From Timema cristinae (taxonomy: Eukaryota; Arthropoda; Insecta; Phasmatodea; Timematidae), in contig JBCFYV010011135.1 of NCBI GenBank assembly GCA_039000515.1, forward strand, positions 30,657,876-30,721,875: DNA of 64,000 bases, given 5' to 3'. The position numbers were made by a program, and so were the translations under genes. Under the pieces are notes generated by a model. That model was not told where the DNA came from. It saw only the letters and a program-made list of their open reading frames with translations, and did not search any database. This document shows, in pieces, positions 1 through 10,756 of this stretch (positions within the stretch are counted from its first letter, which is position 1; each line of letters opens with the position of its first letter).

Positions 1-282
1 TATCAACAACAAGACCTCCACACTGGCGAGGACTGTAGTATATCCGTTGTACTGTTGTTACTATCCAGTGTGTCACCTTGTATCAACAACAAGACCTCCA
101 CACTGGCGAGGACTGTAGTCTATCCGTTGTACTGTTGTTACTATCCAGTGTGTCACCTTGTATCAACAAGACCTCATCACTGGCGAGGACTGTAGTATAT
201 CCGTTGTATCGTTGTTACTATCCAGTGTGTCACCTTGTATCAACAACAAGACCTCCACACTGGCGAGGACTGTAGTATATCC
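1..282. repeat. Minisatellite, 80-bp unit, array continues left of window
   Basis: The phrase tatcaacaacaagacctcc recurs at 1, 81, 161 and about 238, so the period is 80 bp with a 3-bp deletion in one copy. About 3.5 copies are visible. The array is already in progress at base 1, so its true start lies outside. A short open frame through it merely reflects the repeat. I see no gene. Confidence 0.95.
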
Positions 283-601
283 ATGCTAACGCTCCCTCCA
301 CGCACGACTCGCGTCAAGGTAACGTCGGTTTCCTCTTCCTTATAAGGCGGGCCAAGTCCCGTCTGCCATGCAAATATCATGAATTGATTAACACTAACAA
401 CACTCTCGATTGATTTATGAATAGTCCTCTCCGATACCAGACCGTCTCAAACCAGAACTGGGTCAGTAAATCGTCTGCTCAGCGCGCCCATAACCACCAA
501 TTTGATACTAGTCTATAGTATATTAATAATATAATAGGTGTGATTAAAGATGACAGGGAAAATTGCTAGAGTTTTCAACCATCTCCTCTTAAACGTGTTA
601 T
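283..601. other. Unique spacer, no gene seen
   Basis: This is unique sequence between two tandem arrays. I see no open frame with gene-like character, no tRNA boxes and no inverted repeat. Confidence 0.6.
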
Positions 602-2850
602 TTAAGAGGCCGTCTCACTCCCCAGATAACACCTAACTTAGGTAGGTAATACAACTAGAACCAGGCGTCTTAAGAGCTCGTCCCACCCCCCAGATAACAC
701 CTAACTTAGGTAGGTAATACAGCTAGAACCAGACGTCTTAAGAGCCCGTCTCACTCCCCAGATAACACCTAACTTAGGTAGGTAATACAGCTAGAACCAG
801 ACGTCTTAAGAGCCCGTCTCACTCCCCAGATAACACCTAACTTAGGTAGGTAATACAGCTAGAACCAGACGTCTTAAGAGCCCGTCTCACTCCCCAGATA
901 ACACCTAACTTAGGTAGGTAATACAGCTAGAACCAGACGTCTTAAGAGCCCGTCCCACCCCCCAGATAACACCTAACTTAGGTAGGTAATACAGCTAGAA
1001 CCAGACGTCTTAAGAGCCCGTCTCACTCCCCAGATAACACCTAACTTAGGTAGGTAATACAGCTAGAACCAGACGTCTTAAGAGCCCGTCTCACTCCCCA
1101 GATAACACCTAACTTAGGTAGGTAATACAGCTAGAACCAGACGTCTTAAGAGCCCGTCTCACCCCCCAGATAACACCTAACTTAGGTAGGTAATACAGCT
1201 AGAACCAGACGTCTTAAGAGCCCGTCTCACTCCCCAGATAACACCTAACTTAGGTAGGTAATACAGCTAGAACCAGACGTCTTAAGAGCCCGTCTCACCC
1301 CCCAGATAACACCTAACTTAGGTAGGTAATACAGATAGAACCAGACGTCTTAAGAGCCCGTCTCACCCCCCAGATAACACCTAGCTTAGGTAGGTAATAC
1401 AGCTAGAACCAGACGTCTTAAGAGCCCGTCTCACCCCCTAGATAATACCTAACTTAGGTAGGTAATACAGCTAGAACCAGACGTCTTAAGAGCCCGTCTC
1501 ACTCCCCAGATAACACCTAACTTAGGTAGGTAATACAGCTAGAACCAGACGTCTTAAGAGCCCGTCTCACCCCCAGATAACACCTAACTTAGGTAGGTAA
1601 TACAGCTAGAACCAGACGTCTTAAGAGCCCGTCTCACTCCCCAGATAACACCTTACTTATGTAGGTAATACAGCTAGAACCAGACGTCTTAAGAGCCCGT
1701 CTCACTCCCCAGATAACACCTAACTTAGGTAGGTAATACAGCTAGAACTAGACGTCTTCAGAGCCCGTCTCACTCCCCAGATAACACCTAACTTAGGTAG
1801 GTAATATAGCTAGAACCAGACGTCTTAAGAGCCCGTCTCACTCCCCAGATAACACCTAACTTAGGTAGGTAATACAGCTAGAACCAGACGTCTTAAGAGC
1901 CCGTCTCACCCCCAGATAACACCTAACTTAGGTAGGTAATACAGCTAGAACTAGACGTCTTCAGAGCCCGTCTCACTCCCCAGATAACACCTAACTTAGG
2001 TAGGTAATACAGCTAGAACCAGACGTCTTAAGAGCCCGTCTCACCCCCAGATAACACCTAACTTAGGTAGGTAATATAGCTAGAACCAGACGTCTTAAGA
2101 GCCCGTCTCACTCCCCAGATAACACCTAACTTAGGTAGGTAATATAGCTAGAACCAGACGTCTTAAGAGCCCGTCTCACCCCCAGATAACACCTAACTTA
2201 GGTAGGTAATATAGCTAGAACCAGACGTCTTAAGAGCCCGTCTCACTCCCCAGATAACACCTAACTTAGGTAGGTAATACAGCTAGAACCAGACGTCTTA
2301 AGAGCCCGTCTCACCCCCAGATAACACCTAACTTAGGTAGGTAATACAGCTAGAACTAGACGTCTTCAGAGCCCGTCTCACTCCCCAGATAACACCTAAC
2401 TTAGGTAGGTAATATAGCTAGAACCAGACGTCTTAAGAGCCCGTCTCACTCCCCAGATAACACCTAACTTAGGTAGGTAATACAGCTAGAACCAGACGTC
2501 TTAAGAGCCCGTCTCACCCCCCAGATAACACCTAACTTAGGTAGGTAATACAGCTAGAACCAGACGTCTTAAGAGCCCGTCTCACTCCCCAGATAACACC
2601 TAACTTAGGTAGGTAATACAGCTAGAACCAGACGTCTTAAGAGCTCGTCCCACCCCCAGATAACACCTAACTTAGGTAGGTAATACAGCTAGAACCAGAC
2701 GTCTTAAGAGCTCGTCCCACCCCCAGATAACACCTAACTTAGGTAGGTAATACAGTTAGAACCAGACGTCTTAAGAGCTCGTCTCACTCCCCAGATAACA
2801 CCTAACTTAGGTAGGTAATATAGCTAGAACCAGGCGTCTTAAGAGCCTGT
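602..2850. repeat. Minisatellite, 68-bp unit, about 33 copies
   Basis: The unit carries cctaacttaggtaggtaat, gctagaaccagacgtc and ttaagagcccgtctcactcc and repeats every 67-68 bp. The 1-bp length variation sits in a C run (ctcccc, cccccc, ccccc). Copies are more than 95% identical by eye. A marker variant, actagacgtcttcagag, recurs at about 1744, 1947 and 2352. Those spacings equal 3 and 6 units, so blocks of units have been duplicated together. No coding frame runs through it. Confidence 0.97.
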
Positions 2851-3299
2851 AGATACCCAGTTAGTAAATATCTAGGAGCTAGTGTAATATCAGATGTACT
2901 GTTCTACAATAATTTAGTTTGTAAGTCATTTAATGATCTAATAAAAAGTTTCATTTTAACTGCCTGTCTCTTTAAAAAGGTTTATCTGACAATGAACTGC
3001 AATTCTCATGGTATTCCTACACATTATTGTAATACGTGAATACATGTTATGCGAATATTTTATGACAAGATTCAAGGTTTGTCTTCTTGTCTAGAAATAG
3101 TCTGAATAATTATAAAAACTCCGACCACACCATGACCAGGAAATATCGGGCCTCTTTCCCGCCAAGAATTCCACCAGGCATCAAAACATCGTAAATTCAT
3201 TTTCAGACACATGTGGAGTAACCTTGATATCTTGGTATATATGTACCACCTACAGGTCGATCATTAAGTTACACTCTGCTTCGGTTAAAATGGAAACTT
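2851..3299. other. Intergenic, no gene seen
   Basis: AT-rich sequence following the 68-bp array. I found no convincing exon, tRNA or repeat here. Confidence 0.5.
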
Positions 3300-3311
3300 A
3301 ACGTCTCGCCA

Positions 3312-3489
3312 GCTTCACCTCTGACAAGCCATCTTGTGAATGTGTGGAATGCCAGGCCTCCACCGTGGTTCGGATCCCACGTTAAACTGTAGGTCCTCCA
3401 TTTCATCTCACAACCACCCTACCATTACACATTAGCGTAAGTGCGTATAACCCGAACGGGTAGTAAGACGCGGTGCTAATAATAATAAT
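3312..3489 (+). mobile_element. SINE-A, 5'-truncated, with target-site duplication
   Basis: The insertion contains the SINE-A middle (cttcacctctgacaag, ccaccgtggttcggatccc) and the 3' tail cccgaacgggtagtaagac followed by (taa)n. The tRNA-like head is missing. A 12-bp direct repeat, aacgtctcgcca, flanks it at 3300-3311 and 3490-3501. This is the expected footprint of target-primed reverse transcription with 5' truncation. Confidence 0.9.
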
Positions 3490-3672
3490 AACGTCTCGCC
3501 ATCACCAAAGCACTCACCTTATGGAACCTGCGCAAATTCAAGATTTTAAAATTTGAATCGAAATGTATTTTTTTACCAACACAAATCGAATGCATTTTTT
3601 TAAAATGATTTTTAACTAAAATGTGTCAACTCCAATATCTTATGATGAACATACTAGCGAATCATATCCACA

Positions 3673-3925
3673 TATTATTATTATCATTATTATTATTATT
3701 ATTACTAGCCCCGCGTTTTACTACCCGTTCGGGTTATACGCACTTACGCTAATGTGTAATGGTAGGGTGATTGTGAGACGAAATGGAGGACCTACAGTTT
3801 AACGTGGAATCCGAACCACGGTGGAGGCCTGGCATTCCACACATTCACAAGTTGTGATTAATACACGTCTTGTCAGAGGTGAAGGAAGGGTTTGGTAATC
3901 AGATAAATCTGTGCCGGGACTGAGT
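3673..3925 (-). mobile_element. SINE-A, 5'-truncated
   Basis: Reverse-strand SINE-A. It starts with an (att)n tail, then the cccgttcgggttatacgc tail palindrome, the conserved middle, and stops near the B-box region (ctgtgccgggactgag). With the copy at 3312 it forms an inverted pair about 180 bp apart. Confidence 0.9.
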
Positions 3926-4080
3926 ATAATCTCCCCAACTGTTACCAGGAATTGGTTAATTGTCTCTCTTCAAATTTGAATTCACCATCATGTCCTATTA
4001 GCAGTTTCATTAATTAGTTACTGAAACTTCATCTTCTTCTCCTACACCTAATAATGATGCTAATAATTAATTGACCCGTT

Positions 4081-4276
4081 TCGTTGGCCGCATGGTCTAA
4101 GACGCTACTCTCGCAAAAGACTAGACTGCGGAAATAGGGGTTCGATCCCAGTCGGGTGACCGGAGGGTGGTCTTTAATGAATGGTTGTCAACACTTATGC
4201 GGTTGCACTTCCTTTAAAATCAACCTTCCTCATCTCTAACCCATTGTCGTAATTAGTACATAAGCGTAGAGCCCAA
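4081..4276 (+). mobile_element. SINE-B, tRNA-Leu-like head
   Basis: The head ttggccgcatggtctaagac resembles a tRNA-Leu A box and ggttcgatccc is a B box. The body (taattagtacataagcgta) is SINE-B. The shared 3' tail is lost after 'gcgtagagccc'. Confidence 0.85.
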
Positions 4277-5016
4277 AGACTTGGTGTAGAAATAAAATAT
4301 TTAATTGCAGCACGAGTGCTATGCAGGACACCAAACTAAACCTCATACCGGGGATTTGTTGTGTGTGACAGGATCTTTTCCTTAACACAATATGGTCTAG
4401 CGTTAATCTGTCCATAGTGTACGTCGGCAAAATTAAATTAATTTTGATTACGAAGTAAACTTGTCCCTCCTTGACTTACCAAACCAGTTATTTGGCTAAT
4501 ATATCAGTGTGAAGGTTAAACGAGGTAATTTTTGCGCTTTGACATATTATTATTCGTTTATATAATCTCGTGAAGTAAACACGGACAGCCATGGTATGAC
4601 TACATGAATCAATCGTTCATACTTTATCATATTGTCAACTGTAATTACTAATTAGGAACAGCATATTTATAAATTCCGTTATCAGTAAGCTGCCCTTTAA
4701 AAAATTATCTTAAATAAACATAGGTTACTATTTTAATAATCAAATTAAACATTCTTCGGATTTAAAACAAAAATTAGAACAAAATTTGGAGAGCCATTAT
4801 CTTAAAAAAAATGTATTAAAAATCAAATCAGCAGTAAACCATCCTAATTTATTTTTGTAAGAAATTAATTTAAATTGTAAAATACTTCCCAGTTCAATTT
4901 TAAACGAAATCGCTAAAGCCATTTTGGAAATAATGTCAAATTTTCAATAATTTGGTTGCCAGCCTTTAAGAAGTATTTATTTTAAAAAAACCAGGGATAA
5001 TTATTGCGTTGTTATG
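4277..5016. other. AT-rich intergenic DNA, no gene seen
   Basis: Very AT-rich. The longest open frame is a 64-codon reverse frame at 4236-4430 overlapping the SINE edge, with no recognisable feature. I see no gene. Confidence 0.5.
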
Positions 5017-5957
5017 AAGGTGGTTATTAAAGGTACGTGAGAAAATGTAATAGTCTTTGCAATTTTATATAAAAACTTTTTTTGGTGGCCAAAATAAATC
5101 AAATAATTATACCTCCAGTAGAAAGGTAGTTTAATTTTGTTCCCACGGTGATATTAACATTTTTGAATATCTGTCATGATCGTAGTGGCATTATATGACT
5201 TTTCAAATGAAGAGAAAATGTTATAATTAAATCCCAGGACACCCTTCACCAATATTCAACAAATGTTGATATCACCGTGGGAACAAAATTATGCCGGGAT
5301 CGCGATCAATTTAACGTTAACTTAATGTAACGTTAACTTATGTGTGATCACGATTCACTTAACTTAAGGTAACAACTCGAGCCAAACATCTGCATTCTCG
5401 AGTACCTATGTGTTTTGATCTGTGATTTGTACGATTTGTAAAGTGATGATATGTGAATGTTTTCTATCAATATAATAAATATCTATTATTAAACGTTTTT
5501 GATAAATTTAGTTCCTTATTTTAGTTTAATTATTTTGTTTCAATGTCTGATCACTAGAACTTACGCTAAAGAGTAAAAATTGGTCATAAAACCAACAAAC
5601 GAATTGCTAAATAGCCCTGTTGACGTCACTCGCATAATGATTGGCTGGCTAGATCACGTGATACCCTTCAAGTAACGTAAAGTAAAGTAAAATACCTCCC
5701 AGGACATCTCTTACGTTGAGTTAACTGCAAGTCAACGTTAAGTTAAGTGCATCGTGATCGCTTCCATTTAAACACACGAGGAGGTCCTTTACATTAAGTT
5801 AACGTTAAGTTGATCGTGATCCCGGCATTAAACTACCTTTCTACCGAGGAGTTATCTGATTTATTTTTACCAAAAAAAGTGTTTATATAAAAACTGAAAA
5901 AACAAAAACAAAAAAAACACATACTGGCGTTTTCCAGCGTCCCTTACATCCCCACCC
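5017..5957. mobile_element. Palindromic MITE family P, split by a second MITE
   Basis: The ends aaggtgg and ccaccc are inverted. Long inner arms also pair: gatatcaccgtgggaacaaa pairs with its complement near 5135-5160, and both arms hold the ctccagtagaaaggtag / ctacctttctac sequence. The same family occurs at 8321, 25621 and 28660. The right arm is interrupted at 5292-5827. No transposase frame is present, so this is non-autonomous. The superfamily is uncertain; the copy at 28660 suggests TTAA target sites. Confidence 0.8.
5292..5827. mobile_element. 536-bp MITE with 37-bp TIRs and TTA duplication
   Basis: The terminal inverted repeats begin TGCCGGGATC and run 37 bp with two mismatches. The subterminal regions are rich in TTAACG/CGTTAA motifs. 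TTA lies on both sides, at 5289-5291 and 5828-5830. The other, uninterrupted arm of the host palindrome reads aaaattaaactacc with a single TTA, which gives the empty site. The TWA-type duplication is compatible with PIF/Harbinger, but the TIR does not settle this. Confidence 0.9.
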
Positions 5958-5987
5958 ATAATGTTGAGATAATAATATAAATTACTA

Positions 5988-7311
5988 CCCAGTTCTATGT
6001 TAATATACACAAGGGCACCCAGTTCTATGTCAATATACACAAGGGCACCCAGTTCTATGTTAATATACACAAGGGTACCCAGTTCTATGTTAATATACAC
6101 AAGGGCACCCAGTTCTATGTCAATATACACAAGGGCACCCAGTTCTATGTTAATATACACAAGGGTACCCAGTTCTATGTTAATATACACTAGGATACCC
6201 AGTTCTATGTTAATATACACAAGGGCACCCAGTTCTATGTTAATATACACAAGGGTACCCAGTTCTATGTTAATATACACAAGGGCACCCAGTTCTATGT
6301 TAATATACACAAGGGAACCCAGTTCTATGTTAATATACACAAGGATACCCAGTTCTATGTTAATATACACAAGGGTACCCAGTTCTATGTCAATATACAC
6401 AAGGGCACCCAGTTCTATGTTAATATACATCAGGGCACCCAGTTCTATGTCAATATACACAAGGGTACCCTGTTCTATGTTAATATACACAAGGATACCC
6501 AGTTCTATGTTAATATACACAAGGATACCCAGTTCTATGTTAATATACACAAGGGCACCCAGTTCTATGTCAATATACACAAGGGTACCCAGTTCTTTGT
6601 TAATATACACAAGGATACCCAGTTCTATGTTAATATACACAAGGATACCCAGTTCTATGTTAATATACACAAGGGCACCCAGTTCTATGTTAATATACAC
6701 AAGGGTACCCAGTTCTATGTTAATATACACAAGGACACCCAGTTCTATGTTAATATACACAAGGGCACCCAGTTCTATGTTAATATACACAAGGGTACCC
6801 AGTTCTATGTTAATATACACAAGGGCACCCAGTTCTATGTTAATATACACAAGGGCACCCAGTTCTATGTTAATATACACAAGGGTACCTAGTTCTATGT
6901 TAATATACACAAGAATACCAGTTCTATGTTAATATACACAAGGGCACCCAGTTCTGTGTTAATATACACAATGACACCCAGTTCTATGTTAATATACACA
7001 AGGGTACCCAGTTCTATGTTAATATACACAAGGGCACCCAGTTCTATGTTAATATACACAAGGGTACCCAGTTCTATGTTAATATACACAAGGACACCCA
7101 GTTCTATGTTAATATACACAAGGGCACCCAGTTCTATGTTAATATACACAAGGGCACCCAGTTCTATGTTAATATACACAAGGGTACCCAGTTCTATGTT
7201 AATATACACAAGGGTACCCAGTTCTATGTTAATATACACAAGGACACCCAGTTCTATGTTAATATACACAAGGGCACCCAGTTTCTATTGTTAATATACA
7301 CAAGGGTACCA
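5988..7311. repeat. Minisatellite, 30-bp unit, about 44 copies
   Basis: The unit reads agttctatgttaatatacac then aagggcaccc. It runs without an indel from 5991 to about 6910. Because 30 is divisible by 3, both strands stay open: MLIYTRAPSS repeats forward (311 and 122 codons) and VYINIELGAL repeats reverse (347 and 124 codons). The main variation falls on one codon and changes the residue in both frames (A/V/I/T/E forward, A/T/I/V reverse). That is neutral drift rather than protein constraint. I therefore do not annotate a CDS. Confidence 0.95.
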
Positions 7312-8320
7312 CTTCCCACCCTAGAGATAAAATGCCAGGAATTTAATCTTGCGGGAGGGAATTTTAGAGTATTTGAACATAATTCTGAGATAATTAAATG
7401 ATTTTTAAGAGCAATTTTTTTGCACACAAAAAAAACCTGAAAAAAAACTAACAAACTAAAATGTTGTTGTAACTGAACCCATTGAAAGAAACATTATGTT
7501 TCTCACAAGTTTGTTGAACATAACTAAATCTTAGAATGCTGATGAAAAAGGGATTGGGAGGAAACTAAATTTATCATTTTGGTTATCTGTTATCTCGGAT
7601 ATTGACGATTCTAGGGTGTTAGTAGTAAATTGTAGCCGAATACCAAATATACAATTTTACTTTTTTCACAAAAATTAACAAAAAAAAAGGCGTTAATATT
7701 GCAGAATAATGAAGGGGTCGGAGACCCCCCCCATTTTATTGGGTGCCCAGGTAATAAAGTGAAAACTTTTCACTAAAATGTAACAAAAATGAATGTTTTC
7801 TTACATTTCCGAGAAGACCCTGACATTAATTTTATTACTAGTATTACATTAACCTTTATTTTTGAGTCCGTTTTCATCTGTCAAAAAAATATTATATTTA
7901 AAATAATTTATTTTATGTAATAAACATAATTAAATGACAACCGTTTACGTAAGCAATATACAAGTTTTTTTCTTAATTGAGATATAGGAATAGTATAAGT
8001 GTACGAAAAGATAATTATAAATGGAATTTTATTTTGATACAAGATCCATCACTTTCAACCTGTTTTAGTTCCTTTTTTTATTGAAGATATTAAAGTGTGT
8101 TTTCTGAACATACTTATCATAACAGCACACGACTTATTAAAATTAATTAATACAGAACCATTAAATTCTCAACATCCAGTTTCTAGGCTGACAATTCGCT
8201 ACCCAAGAATGTAAGTGTTCTATCTCCAAAATTGTTAAATTTGAGATATTTGGTGCTTACGTTTATTTAGAATGCATATGATTTACCTTCAGTGAAATTA
8301 AGACTACTATATAATTACTC
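7312..8320. other. AT-rich intergenic DNA, no gene seen
   Basis: Unique AT-rich sequence. The short reverse frame at 7254-7454 begins inside the array and has no other support. Confidence 0.5.
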
Positions 8321-8685
8321 AAGGTGCGGCAGAAGGGAGTATAAGTATTTTTCAGTTTCTATAGAATATAAATTTGTTGGCAAAAATAAATCAAATATTT
8401 CTCCAGTAGCAACGTAGAGTTTAGTTTTCTGCACATGCTAATATCACCAGATCTTGAATATCTGTTAAGGGTGTCCTGGAATTTGGTCAGAACTTTTTTT
8501 AAATAAATAAAAAAGTTCTGACCGAATTCCAGGACACCCTTGACAGATATTCAAGATCGTTGATATTAGCATGTGTAGAAAACTAAACTCTACGTTGCTA
8601 CTGGAGAAATATTTGATTTATTTTGGCCACAAAAATGTAATGCTATAAAAACTGTAAAATTACTCACGCTCCCTTCGCCGCACTT
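8321..8685. mobile_element. Palindromic MITE family P, near-perfect foldback
   Basis: The ends aaggtgcggc and gccgcactt are inverted. Both arms of about 180 bp pair along their length: the left arm carries ggtgtcctggaatttggtca and the right arm its complement, with the hinge at about 8505-8515. Internal motifs (caagatc near ttgaatatctgt, ctccagtagcaacg) match the copies at 5017, 25621 and 28660. There is no coding capacity. Confidence 0.9.
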
Positions 8686-9904
8686 TAAGAAGATACAAAC
8701 TATAGTTGTCATCTAGTAACATTGGTTTTCTACACAAGCTCAAACTCAATACTCTTTTACACTAAAGTGAAAAATTAGACATAGAACACTTTCATTCTCG
8801 GGTGACGAATTCACTAAAGATTAATACAAAGCATGTCGGGAATCGAACCCGAGACCCTTAAAAAACAGAATGACCGAACTGAATTATTGTCATACAAAGG
8901 TGAACAACAAATTATTAATTTAGGATTTATCTATTCACTAATTTACAAGAATGGTAGAAAATAATATAGAGTGCACAACCAAAAGTGATTTAAAGTATTA
9001 ACATAATGATAATAATTGTTGTAGAGCTAGTAAAAGTAGATCAGGAAAAAATTTAATGTAGTAACGGAATGGCGGACCGGTCTAAGTCTTCATTTTATCG
9101 AAAACTTGGTACGTTTGAAGAGCTCGTTACTAAACACATACAACTTTGAAAAGTATTGGTGTTAGAGGAATGAATCTTGTATCAAAATAAAATTCAATTC
9201 ATAATGATCATTTCGTATAATTATACTATTCACCTATCTCAATTAGGAAAAAACTTTTACACAGAGTGAAATTATGTCTGCACTTTAAACCTCATTATAG
9301 TTCTTTCATTAAGAAACAATTTTTTCAAAGCAAACCAATTGTAATATGGGAATTTTAATAATATCTTCATGTTTTTAAGGTTTTTATAACACATTCTGAA
9401 AAAACTATTATGATTGTCCAAGTAGTTAACGAGAAACGGTGAATTATCTTTTAGGATTTTCGAGTATTTGATCGCGGTAAACATGATGCCGCTCTGATTT
9501 TCCCTGCAAGAACTTACAAATGTGGCCGTCTTGCGCGCTCGCGTCGTGAATTCAACTATCGTCTGCAATTTGCACGGTGCCTATATATTATCTGTGTTGT
9601 CAACATCCAATTTTTTCTCAACTAATACAAAGCCTACAGCTATGAATAAGGTATCAGTGGATAGAATATTTATACAGACTTCTGACATAGCATACTCAGT
9701 TTACGTTAAAACACACTGTTTAAAATTTAAGTTAAAAGAAAGATCTAACAATATTTCTGTATCAATTACCAAAAATAAACACTCTTTGCTATTTTGTGTG
9801 TACACTTCACTGAGTATTTAATTTCAAAAACCCAACAAAAGAATAAATCTTTTTTGGGGGGAGGGGAAGGAGGGAGTTGAATGTGCGAAAGTTTCGCACG
9901 GGTT
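8686..9904. other. AT-rich DNA; tRNA-like T arm near 8840, no gene confirmed
   Basis: Around 8838-8856 the reverse strand holds a perfect T-arm, tcgggttcgattcccga, but no matching acceptor stem or A box, so it is a decayed tRNA-derived fragment at best. At 9069 a forward ATG in a fair context (ggaATGG) opens 26 codons. They could be a short first exon ending at cttG|gtacgt, but nothing else supports this. Overlapping frames of 98-99 codons near 9272-9821 lack recognisable features. Confidence 0.35.
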
Positions 9905-9955
9905 TACTGATTAGTATATAAGCGTTTAACCCGGATGGGTAGTAAGACACAGTGT
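9905..9955 (+). mobile_element. SINE 3' tail fragment
   Basis: The segment tatataagcg then aacccggatgggtagtaag is a diverged copy of the shared SINE 3' tail. The head and body are absent. Confidence 0.6.
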
Positions 9956-10756
9956 ACTGTGATGAGTATATTCTACAGCCTAAAAAGAGGTTTTTTTTTA
10001 TATAATAACGAACATATATTTACTATCTTTGCTGTCAACATTGATGTCATTTTACGATTTTCTTAGTGTCATATAATTTGCTGAAGTTCTGCTCTAGATG
10101 CTATCTTAAAACTATTTAAAAAAAATTCTTGTGACAGACGGTTTATATCATCTTAAGTGTCTGATAAAAAAAAAATCCATTCTAATTCAATGAAAGTGCA
10201 TTGGTCATACGCGTCAGCCCGATAACGCGGTGAAAAACCTTTTGGACAGGTTCAATGCTCGATTGTTGTTTAAAGTGTCGGCAATATTGCGTAGTCTAAT
10301 ACTGCTACGATTGTCACCTTCTGCGCATGCGCGGGCAACGTGTACCATGTGACTGCAGCATTGCCTCAGTGCAACAACAACGAAAGTCATTCATCATGGC
10401 TTCTATTTAATCCTTCGAATATAGTAGGATTCTGATAAAAAATATTTTAGAAAATACAAACACTTTTTTTTTTTACCTAGAACATGTCCCGAGATTCGAT
10501 CCACGCAGCTTCTAGATTTTTCTGTGAATCATTGTCTGTGGAAAGAGATCAAACTCAGTCCCGTGAGAACAAATGAGGAAATACTTGAATGAAAAAGAAA
10601 AAGCTCTTGTCTATGCTGACCACATGACACTCTCTATCCGCAGAAGTTGGCAATATTTGTGGCAGCTACAAGGTTGGTATGGCTTGAATGCGAGCTGTCG
10701 CCATGGAAGTTTTTTCCCCCACTAATTTCATTTTATTGATTTCACACATGGGCATA
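9956..10756. other. Intergenic DNA, no gene seen
   Basis: AT-rich with some GC-richer patches (10,230-10,400). I could not identify an exon or element. It abuts the LINE-derived array without any LINE 5' sequence. Confidence 0.4.

Noticed and set aside
602..2850. CRISPR-like regular repeats
   Set aside because: Units are contiguous without unique spacers, and the genome is eukaryotic.
5867..7294. Four long overlapping open frames of 122-347 codons
   Set aside because: They arise because the 30-bp unit is a multiple of three. Variation changes the residue in both frames, and both strands are equally open.
8830..8900. tRNA gene on the reverse strand
   Set aside because: Only the T arm is intact. 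No D arm, anticodon stem or acceptor stem could be assembled.
9069..9150. Possible first exon MADRSKSSFYRKLG with gtacgt donor
   Set aside because: It is too short, has no promoter signal and no partner exon. Kept only as a remark in the region entry.
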